Positions 55,980 through 64,000 of a stretch of 64,000 nt of DNA are shown piece after piece; position 1 is the first letter of the stretch; every line of letters begins with the position of its first letter. The stretch is taken from contig JAVHZZ010000002.1 in NCBI GenBank assembly GCA_036250195.1, forward strand, positions 275,678,460 to 275,742,459. The letters run 5' to 3'. Made by a program: the position numbers and the translations under genes. Origin of the DNA: Mixophyes australis. Its lineage: Eukaryota; Chordata; Amphibia; Anura; Limnodynastidae. Under the pieces are notes generated by a model. That model was not told the DNA's origin, ran no database searches, and saw only the letters and a program-made list of their open reading frames with translations.

Positions 55980-58616
55980 TTTCTGCAAGCAGATACATAT
56001 AACTCTAGCATGTATATTAATCACAGTAAAAAGTAAAAGATAAGGAAATATAAGGAAATATCTATAATTAACTTCAAAAGCAAGACAGGTAAATACTTAT
56101 TTCACATTGTTGTATTTTCTTATTTACAAAAGCTCACATGTTCTACTGATTTTTTATTAAAGATTCAAAACAGAAAATTAATGTCCATTTGTTAATACTA
56201 ATCCTTATCCAAGAAACTACATAATAAATGATAATTAAACTTGAAAGATTATCCCTTAAGGCAACAAAGGGGTTTGCGATTCTGCATTACATAGCAATGC
56301 ACTCAGGTTATTCCTGCAACAAAGGTATTTTGAAATCTTGTGATCAGTATAAATCTTACAGTTTTCCTATGGGAAATTGTGTCAATGTGATAAAAATGTT
56401 GGTAATGCCCTTTTTGTTCCAACATTGAAATATTTAACTCTTGATAGCACGAAACAAAACTGTCTGATATGTGATATTGTATACTTGATTAGTATATATA
56501 TTGCATAAAAATAATACTTATTCTATAATTTGCCTTTCATTCATTCACTGACTTATATCCACTTATATTCTAATACAAGCAGACATACCACACACAAATA
56601 AAGCAGATAACAGTAAAGGGTTTAAATTGAAATCAAACCATATTGATATGGTATGATTTTTATGAGCTTTTTATATAGATGTTTAGAATAGTTTATTATT
56701 TTATTTTGTGCATCTCTCGATGTATTTATTTGATTTTGAAACCATATTACATGTTCTGAAATTAACTGAAATACTAAAATATCAGCTAAATGTTATCCCA
56801 GTTGGCCAAACTGAACAAGAGCAAGAAACTTAAAAAAAAAGAGCAGGATATTGGCCTCATTCCACATCCATTTCTGTGTGGAATTCTATAAATTCCTATC
56901 ATTTTTTGCATACCTTGACTTCTCCCTTATTATACTGAAACCACACCACAGAGTGGAATCAATTGATACCATGGTTCTCCCTGCTCTATTTGTATACTAT
57001 AAATTCAACCACAAGATCATTATGGAATTTCCAAAACAGGACAGAATCATACCACACAACCGAATTAGATTGGACCCAGATTTTGGGAGACTGTCCCACC
57101 ATCTTAAGAGTCAGGCTTTTTTTTTACCAACGATCACGATGTTGGGAAGTATGTACTGCTTGCCTACCCTCTGCACCGCAAAATAGTGGGTAAGGGGTGC
57201 TGTGCACACCTGCCAAGGGATGCACAGTTATGCAAAAGTGTTTTCAGCAGAAGGGTGATATGTTGAGGGCACCCTAGCTCTTCAAAAGCACTAGAAATGG
57301 CACTGGTGGTAGTGTCATGAACCATACTTAGCATAAACACCCCCTGCTAGTTATCTGTCCACCAATTTACACAAATATCCAGATATTATTTTCAAAGCCA
57401 GTAATATTGAGCAACCAACCATTCTTTTTCAGAGTTCTTTATGAAATAACACCTGCCTTTCTTACTTTAAGTTGTGCCATATGGTACTAGTCGTATTTGC
57501 TTGTCCATAGTGAAAAATATACATATTTTGTAGCGAAAAGGCAGGACAAAACAATGGCACCATACAATATGGTAAATATAGTCCTTTTGTTTTCATGCTG
57601 CTCTAAAGGGAAAATTTGCTTGCACATTCAAATGAATTTGATATTCAATCAATGAAGATTAACTTGCCTAAGGTAAGATGGTTTTTACATTCATAAGGAA
57701 GTCAAATACGATTATGCATATGAGGAAATTCTACAGAGATGAGCATAGTATAATATATGATAATTATTTGAAAGGATATACTTACTTGCTGATTTGCATA
57801 TCTAGAGAACCAGACAGAGATGGCAGAATGCAAAAAGGTAAAGAGATTCATAATACTAAACCAACCGAAAGAAAACTCCAGACATATAGTAATAACTTAA
57901 ACTATACACTATATAGACATTAGAAAACATAAAGCCATTAAAAATAAGAATCATTTTTCCAGTTGAAATAAATATTCATATGTGACTATATCTGAATGAA
58001 AATGAGATTTCCATAATTCAAATGACAGAAATAAGGTCATGATCTCCGTTTCCTACTAAACACTTGGGGCTTGATTCTATTCAATGCAAAGTGGTTTGAG
58101 TAGTGACTTTTAATGAGATTTAGGCAAATATCTGGTTTACTAATCTATTGCAAGGTTTAATTCTTAAAGTGGACCTGTCTGTTACACATCAGTTCACATT
58201 GGCGAAGACCAGTATAAATATCAAATAAGGATCTGTCAAATAATTACCTATATATTCCTTTCACTGAAGCTACATGAGTCACCTTTTTTAACTGGAAATC
58301 ACATGTTTAATTTGTTACATTCATTTTATTTGAATAGAAATCCATTAGCATATAGGGGAGCATGGGGAGAGGTCAGACACAAAGAAAAATAAGCTCAACA
58401 GCTAAACAACAGAATAATACTGTAACCAGTGACTAGTATAACTTATATACATAACCATTCTAGGTTATATAGGGTATTTTCCTTTCATTTTTCATCTAAG
58501 CAAAATCCCCACAAAAAAAATTTTGAAAACATAGTACACCATTTGTCAAATATAGGTGACTGTTAATTTTAATATAGCACCAGAAAGTCACTGTGATGGG
58601 CTGCTTACCTCATACT
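55980..58616. other. no supported feature
   Basis: About 2.6 kb. The 111-codon plus frame at 56851-57186 has no recognisable domain. A block near 56550-56600 ('CTTATATTCTAATACAAGC') recurs near 59185-59205, indicating an unclassified repeat. Confidence 0.4.
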
Positions 58617-59050
58617 CTGTGGTCTAAGTGGCTGGTATATGGTGGTATGCTACATAGTCACTTTTCTTACATATTTGATTGTAAAACTATCAAATTCAGC
58701 ATAGTGGCTCAGTGGTTAGCACTTCTGCCTCACAGTGTTAAGGTCGTGAGTTTGATTCCCAAACAGGAACTTATCTGTGTGGTGTTTGTATTTCCTGCCT
58801 GTGTTTGTATGGGTTTCCTCCTACACTCCAAAAACATAGGTTGACTGCTGATAAAATTGACCCATGTGTGTGTTTGTGTTTTAGGAAATTTAGACTGTAA
58901 GTGGCAGGGACTGATGTGAATGACAAAAACAAAAAAATTCTCTGTAGAGCTCTGCGGAAATGGCGGCGTTGTATAATAAATAATGATAATGAAATTCCAT
59001 TCACAGTTTTCGTTCTACTACTTCTAAATTTACACTTCAACCGCTACTCA
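58617..59050. mobile_element. hAT MITE of the CAGTGGTC family, interrupted by a SINE
   Basis: 'GGTGGTATGCTACATA' to 'GTAAAACTATCAAATTC' on the left, and AAATTCCATTCAC to 'ACTTCAACCGCT' on the right, match the uninterrupted copy at 59393-59538. The SINE at 58698-58991 separates the halves. Confidence 0.8.
58698..58991 (+). mobile_element. tRNA-derived SINE with AAATTC target duplication
   Basis: Head AGCATAGTGGCTCAGTGG and TTTGATTCCCAAAC B-box, tail GGCGTTGTATAATAAATAATGATAATG. AAATTC occurs at 58692-58697 and 58992-58997. The uninterrupted sister MITE (59458 region, CTATCAAATTCCATTC) has AAATTC once, so it serves as the empty site. Confidence 0.92.
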
Positions 59051-59392
59051 TAGTTCTGAATTGGAACCTGGCACACTTAATGATACAAGTGAAGTGCTTT
59101 GAGGAGTATACTATTAAAGTGCACTCACCGGGATCTACAGTTTGGCCACAGAGTGAACTTGTTACTTAATTGTCCTTGTATCTACTTATACTCTAATACA
59201 AGCTGACATCATACTGCACAGAAATAAACCAGGTCCTGACAGCACTCTGCCCACAGGTTCACTCGAACATGGTTTAACATTGGAGAAGTACATGTAAAAA
59301 TGGGCTGACATATGTAGAGCTCATAAAATAAAAATTAAAGGTTAAAAAAAATTATGATGGCTGAACCATAATATATAATGAATGGTCAACGT
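59051..59392. other. no feature seen
   Basis: Unique-looking sequence apart from the small repeat shared with 56550-56600. Confidence 0.4.
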
Positions 59393-59538
59393 GGGGGTGT
59401 ATACGCTGGTATGCCATACCACTACTTCTCCTACTGCCTTCAATGTAAAACTATCAAATTCCATTCAGCTAAATTCCCATTTCACTTCTAAATGTCCTTA
59501 CTGCCACTTCTAAAGTAATACTTCGACCACTGCATATA
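59393..59538. mobile_element. hAT MITE of the CAGTGGTC family
   Basis: It contains 'GGTATGCCATACCACTACTTC', 'AAAACTATCAAATTCCATTC' and ends 'ACTTCGACCACTG', the complement of CAGTGGTC. Related to 14852-14970 and 58617-59050. Confidence 0.75.
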
Positions 59539-59803
59539 ATAGAAGAAAAACATGATTGGTTTTGACACAAATGTCCATCACAACTTACTAATGGCACATA
59601 ATGTGGTTACAGTAATTATGTACCATACTTCTTGAACCTGGAACACTAAATTTGTAAGGTGACTACAAGCTTTCTCCCCACTGCCTCCCTCTGGAACTGA
59701 CAATGCTTTATTCAAGGAAGGTTATGCAACCTGTGTATTTTTACAGGTTCAAAGGTTCATTTCAAGCCAGTGCACAGTGCTAAAGTCTAAGTGTTGTTGT
59801 AAC
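59539..59803. other. no feature seen
   Basis: Spacer before the hAT terminus. Confidence 0.4.
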
Positions 59804-60239
59804 TAGAGATGTTCACTGACCCCCGTGAAGTGGTTTTGGATCCGGATTAGCTACCTGTTTTGGTTTTGGATTTGGTTTTGGCAAAACCACCCTCGTGTGT
59901 ATTGGTTTTGGATCTGTAATTTTTTAGAAAAATTGCTAAAATATGCTAAAATCACATAATTTTGCTCTTTTTTTAGATCCTACATTATTATTAACCTCAC
60001 TAACACTAATTTCAAGTCATTTGCAGTCAATTTTGACCACCTCACAGGTCACAATATTATTTTCATACACTTTCAAACAAAGATTGCAGCAGTTCTTGCA
60101 CGTGATAAGAAAAAGGCCATTGTCATACCTGGGCATAAGACCAAAAATCCACCTCTTATGTGTGCAATTATTTTTACACAAATCCTGACAACAGTTGTCT
60201 AGCCATTTTTAGCTCATGTTAAGCCACACTCAGTAGAGG

Positions 60240-61850
60240 TAGGGACCTTAACTATCTAGGATCCTCATACATGTTATGGCACTTGAAGCAAGTTCATGGA
60301 AAGCTGTTGGGAAAATCAGAAAATAACAACAAGCAGTCCAGCATCATTTACCTCCCTTCTCTCATCTAGATCCCAGCACCTGCAATCTACACCCCCAACA
60401 CCTTCATCATCAATATCCTCACAAGTAATGGGAGTTAGTCCTGTATCCAAGTTGTTAAGGCTAGATGACTCCTCCACTAACCATGATTCCTCTGAAGAAT
60501 TATTGAGCGTTAGTCCCACTGCTGCTGCTGCTCCAGGGGTCGATCTTCAACCCACAAGAATACTACTAGTAGTTTACAACAATTTACTAATAACCAATCC
60601 TTTGCTAGAGGAAGAAAGTAAGAAAGGTGTCACCCAGTCGCAAAATGGATCACAGACGTCATAGAGTCTATGCTAGTATTAGATCTGCGTCCAATATCCA
60701 CTATTACTGCAGCTAGTTTTCAAAAGTTACTTGAGGTCTTCCGTCCCTATTACCAAACTCCATCACGACACCATTTTACTAGAAAAGCTATTCCTCACCT
60801 CTACCAGAAAGTTCATAAAAATGTAATTATTGGGCTACAAAATGCCATTCTACCCATTCCACACTTAACCACAGATATGGGGACAAGCGGAACTGGGCAA
60901 ACTAAAGATTATATGACTGTGACAGCCCACTGGGTTGGTGATTTGCCTTCACCAGCAGGAACAGCAGCAGCATGGACCCAAGTATGTCACATTTTTCAGA
61001 AGTAGGCTACTCTGTGTATCAGCGGCTTCACTAAGAGGCATGCAGCTGACAATCTGTTACAAAAACTAAGGGATGCCATTGCAACATGGCTAATCCTGCT
61101 TGGACGCTCCTGAGGATATGTGATTTTTGATAACGCCACCAATATTGTTAGAGCATTACAGCGGGGGGAATTCCATCACATTTCCTATTTTGCTGACATA
61201 ATCAACTTGATGTTATAAAACTTTTTAAATAATGACAATGACATGCAGGAGATGCTGTCTGTGTCCTGAAAAATTTGGGGTCATTTTCGGGATTCTGCAA
61301 CAGCATGTAGGAGCATGCAGCAGTTGCAAGAAGACTAGAATTTGAGGGGGAATGTACTTTAGTCCAGCGAAGTAGTCACCAGTGAAGAGAGTGCAGACAC
61401 GGTTAGCTTGAGTCAAGTGATTGCCTTAATTATACTTTTTGAGAAGCAGCTAGAGAAATTGAAGGTTGAAATTAAAGTAAGCAAATCCGCTATCTATATT
61501 GTAATTGTAGATCTAGGACTTAATTCGCTTCACCAGGATCCAAGAGCTATCAACATCTTGTAATAATGTCTCCTCCTTCAGCTTCTCTGGCAACTGCTTC
61601 TCGGAAAAAATTTAGCTTTCCGAAGACATCCAGTGGTGATGCAAATGAGTCAACACAACATTTTGACATTTTCTCTGCTCTAACAGAATTGCCCAAAAAT
61701 TGTGACAGCTCTGCCTTAAAATGAACTACAAATTCCATTTGGAAGGCCATTATCATCAAAGTACACAGACTTCTGTGATGGTGGATTCCAACAGGGATGA
61801 ATTAGTATTGTTTGAGGAAGATGTACATAATGATGAGAGTAATTATAATG
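60240..61850 (+). pseudogene. hAT transposase (ZBED-like), multiply broken
   Basis: In order: a BED-finger tail YMLWHLKQVHGKLL (60270-60310), then after a one-base shift a Ser/Pro-rich linker (60296-60664), then 60670-61005 with LDLRPISTITAASFQKLLEV, PYYQTPSRHHFTRKAIPHLY and ITTDMGTS-like IPHLTTDMGTSGTGQTKDYM, i.e. the start of the RNase H-like catalytic domain with the first Asp. After stops, FDNATNIVRAL (second Asp region) and HISYFADIINLML follow. The C-terminal insertion and dimerisation region is read in fragments to about 61760. Intact relatives cut and paste hAT elements and make 8-bp duplications; many were domesticated as ZBED genes, but the stops here argue against that. Confidence 0.88.
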
Positions 61851-62084
61851 ACAGTGTAGAGTGCAGGTGCTGAAATCTAGCTAAGAGAAGGGAGCTACAT
61901 GATGCTGGTATGCCTGTTAATATTTTGGGTAGAATGGTATCTTGGCAATTTTATGTTTTTCTATAGTAAACTTTCACCTTTTTAGAAAGGTTTTTTTTTC
62001 TTTAAAAATGTACATGCTTTTTTATTTACATTTTTGTTTCCCTGACTTAAAACCACTATGCACTTGAACATAGGCTTTAGCACA

Positions 62085-62245
62085 CGAATTAGAGGGATCA
62101 TATATTGTAATCTTGCGAGCAGGGCCTTCTCACCTCTTTGTCTGTTTTACCCAGTTTGTTTATTAGTTTGCTATGTTTGTCCCCAATTGTGAAGCACTAC
62201 GGAATATGTTGGTGCTATATAAATAAATGATGATGATGATAATTA
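62085..62245 (+). mobile_element. 3' tail of a SINE/LINE of the 'GCTATATAAATAAATGATG' type
   Basis: 'TTGTAATCTTGCGAGCAGGG', 'CACCTCTTTGTCTG', 'GTGAAGCACTACGGAATATG' and the tail GGTGCTATATAAATAAATGATGATGATGAT form a recognisable frog retroelement end. The 5' part is absent. Confidence 0.75.
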
Positions 62246-63135
62246 GTATCATCATGACTGAGACTGGAGAGAGACACCAACAATGTCACCCCTCCTGTTT
62301 CTGTGTGAGCTATGGCACAATACAATGTCACTGGAGACTTTGAAGAACAGTGACAGCCCTATTATTACAATTTCTGTCTCAACACTGATCCCTACCACCT
62401 CTACTGTTTCTGAGTGAGCTATGGTACAGTAAAATGTAACTGCAAATTTAGACTAAGCCTGCTAGCCCTCCTATTTGTATTTCAACAATAATTCTTAGCA
62501 ATGGAGCACTCCTCTTTGTCTGTTACCTATATAATGCAGTAGAATTTGCCTGCAAATTAAGAAGACAAGCCTGCTAGCCTTCCTATTTGTATTTCAGCAA
62601 TGACTCTTAGCAATGGGGCACTCCTCTTTGTCTGTTACCTATATAACACTTCTGAATTTGTAGGCAAATTCAGAAGAATAGCCTGCAATGACTAGTATTT
62701 GTATTGCAGCAATGACAATTAGCAATGGAGCTCTTGTCTTTGGGTGTATATAACACCCTACACTTTTTGGTGCAAATTCAGAAGAAAAGCCTGCAAGGAC
62801 TAGTATATTTGTATTTCAGCAATGACAATTAGCAATGGAGCTCTTGTCTTTGGGTGTATATAACACACTACACTTTTTGGTGCAAATTCAGAAGAAAAGC
62901 CTGCAAGGACTAGTATATTTGTATTTCAGCAATGACAATTAGCAATGGTGCTCTTGTCTTTGGGTGTATATAACACCCTACACTTTTTGGTGCATATTCA
63001 GAAGAAAAGCCTGCAAGGACTAGTATATTTGTATTTCAGCAATGACTAATAGCAATGGAGCTCTTGTCTTTGGGTGTATAAAACACCCTACACTTTTTGG
63101 TGCAAATTCAGAAGAAAAGCCTTCAAGGACTAGTA

Positions 63136-63272
63136 CAGTGGATTTCTGTCTGTAGAAACAGGTGGGATAATTACTGACCCAGCCAAATAGATTAACTCAG
63201 CTGTGCATGATTAAAGAAATCCTAAAAACATGAACTGTTGATGGCCCTTGAGGACTTGTTTGCCCATCACTG
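63136..63272. mobile_element. hAT MITE in the 110-bp array, perfect 8-bp TSD
   Basis: CAGTGGATTTCTGTC...GCCCATCACTG flanked by GACTAGTA at 63128-63135 and 63273-63280. The interior 'GTGGGATAATTACTGACCCA' and 'GTGCATGATTAA(A/T)GAAATCCT' match the MITE at 47261-47445. Confidence 0.95.
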
Positions 63273-63342
63273 GACTAGTATATTTGTATTTCAGCAATGA
63301 CAAATAGCAATGGAGCTCTTGTCTTTGGGTGTATATAACACC

Positions 63343-63838
63343 TGTGGCAAAGGCCGGCGACTGCAAAAGCACACGCAAACAACTTCTTCCTTTTTATGGT
63401 GCTTTATTGTCAGGATGGTAAATGTTTTGACTCTGTATACTTGCACAGCAATCATGGAGACCCTAAACACTAGCTATACATAGTTCAGCTCTCTCTCAGG
63501 ACCAGCCAGCTCACCCAGCGTTGGTCTCCCTGCACAAATGATATAAACAAGCTTTTATACCTGATACTCCTCCCCCAGCCTTAGCTTGATGGACAGGTGA
63601 CACACCCACCTTCTCTTTAAAAGGAAACGCCCATCACTGGCTCTGTAATTCAAACAGACACACCCTGTCTGTTTGCTGAGAGGAAGGATTTCAAGTCATG
63701 TAAGTTAAACCAAATTTAAACTATTGCTTTTCCTACATAGGTTTTTACATTCAATCTAGGTGCATTACTGCACAAATGTTTTACTCTACTTCCCTGCTTT
63801 CTCTGCATATTGCCAGCTAAATGCCTCCTTTTGTTACA
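63343..63838 (-). mobile_element. solo LTR in the 110-bp array, 4-bp TSD
   Basis: On the minus strand it begins TGTAACAAAAGGAGGC and ends GGCCTTTGCCACA. GTATAAAAGC promoter box at 63551-63560 (complement) and AATAAAGC at 63401-63408 are in U3-R-U5 order. The flanks are CACC (63339-63342) and CATC (63839-63842). The 4-bp duplication is confirmed by the array period. The family is unassigned; a 4-bp TSD fits a retrovirus-like or some Gypsy elements. Confidence 0.92.
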
Positions 63839-64000
63839 CATCATACACTTTTTGGTGCAAATTCAGAAGAAAAGTCTGCAAGGACTAGTATATTTGTATT
63901 TCAGCAATGACAATTAGCAATGGAGCTCTTGTCTTTGGGTTTATATAACACCCTACACTTTTTAGTGCAAATTCAGAAGAAAAGCCTGCAAGGACTTGTA

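Larger units (their letters stand above)
59804..64000 (+). mobile_element. hAT transposon, left end and transposase; right end beyond the window
   Basis: The terminus TAGAGATGTTCACTGACC at 59804 is followed by a GGTTTTGGATCYGGATT-rich subterminal region (TGGTTTTGGAT four times in 59830-59915), then the transposase relic, then a 110-bp tandem array that runs to the window edge. The complementary CATCTCTA end is not present by 64000. Whether the array belongs to the element is inferred from continuity. Confidence 0.7.
62270..64000. repeat. 110-bp tandem array (satellite-like), continuing past the window
   Basis: The marker CTCTTGTCTTTGGGTGTATA starts at 62731, 62841, 62951, 63061, 63316 and 63926. 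The first four are exactly 110 bp apart. The next two gaps are 255 and 610, which equal 110 plus the MITE with its TSD (137+8) and 110 plus the solo LTR with its TSD (496+4). Older, diverged units precede (62509, 62621 and weaker ones from about 62270). The unit contains 'CACTTTTTGGTGCAAATTC' and 'AGCAATGACAATTAGCAATG'. No coding. Confidence 0.95.

Noticed and set aside
56851..57186. 111-codon open frame as a gene or LINE remnant
   Set aside because: No recognisable motif in either overlapping frame; AT-rich composition can produce such a frame by chance.
60296..61005. Domesticated ZBED-type host gene
   Set aside because: Frameshift after the BED region and several stops downstream, together with a hAT terminus at 59804, fit a dead transposon better.
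62270..64000. CRISPR-like or regulatory array
   Set aside because: Units are contiguous 110-bp repeats without spacers; a satellite-type tandem array explains them.

Overview
This window looks like transposon-dense, AT-rich vertebrate DNA, most probably from an anuran amphibian with a large genome. The case rests on the mix of element types: L1 LINEs, several Penelope-like elements (PLEs), a Ngaro/DIRS tyrosine-recombinase element carrying an SGNH-hydrolase ORF, chromodomain Gypsy, a class I endogenous retrovirus (ERV), Tc1, hAT and Harbinger elements, and tRNA-derived SINEs. The species assignment is inference. I found no cellular protein-coding gene, rRNA, functional tRNA gene or CRISPR array. 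Almost every coding trace is a broken transposon ORF with stops and frameshifts.

Layout. 1-4 kb: an imperfect repeat trio and a Gypsy-type solo LTR (minus). 4.38-7.22 kb: a 5'-truncated L1 (minus) with a 14-bp target-site duplication (TSD). 7.7-12.1 kb: Harbinger-like MITEs in otherwise featureless DNA. 14.16-15.09 kb: a hAT element with a perfect 8-bp TSD enclosing a minisatellite and microsatellites. 15.5-16.2 kb: a possible LTR. 17.4-18.1 kb: a hAT end and a Tc1 transposase fragment. 18.6-25.75 kb: a decayed class I ERV (minus), with integrase, gag, a tRNA-Pro-type primer site and a 5' LTR; its gag is split by a 1.64-kb solo LTR. 26.0-33.8 kb: an L1 (minus) with 5'-UTR monomers, ORF1, endonuclease and RT, split by a fold-back element that itself holds a solo LTR of the ERV family. 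33.9-35.2 kb: PLE fragment. 35.46-36.74 kb: 3' end of a chromodomain Gypsy. 37.4-41.5 kb: a second PLE, split by another solo LTR and followed by two tRNA-like units. 42-45 kb: a possible LTR, a 1-kb palindromic Harbinger element and a MITE. 47.3-48.6 kb: a hAT MITE and a Ngaro 3' half. 49.8-52.5 kb: a third PLE between inverted arms, with a decayed hammerhead-like motif. 53-59.5 kb: SINEs and hAT MITEs nested in one another. 59.8 kb to the end: a hAT transposon with transposase relic and a 110-bp tandem array, itself hit by a MITE and a solo LTR.

No genes work together as a pathway here. The interest lies in nesting order and in structured non-coding parts of the elements: four stem-loops with paired stem substitutions in one solo LTR (22.1-22.4 kb), the tRNA-like pair beside a PLE (37.5-37.8 kb), and inverted PLE arms with a ribozyme relic (50.25 kb). 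Several insertions are proven by exact TSDs or by arithmetic on a repeat period. All domain calls come from reading the sequence; no database search was possible.
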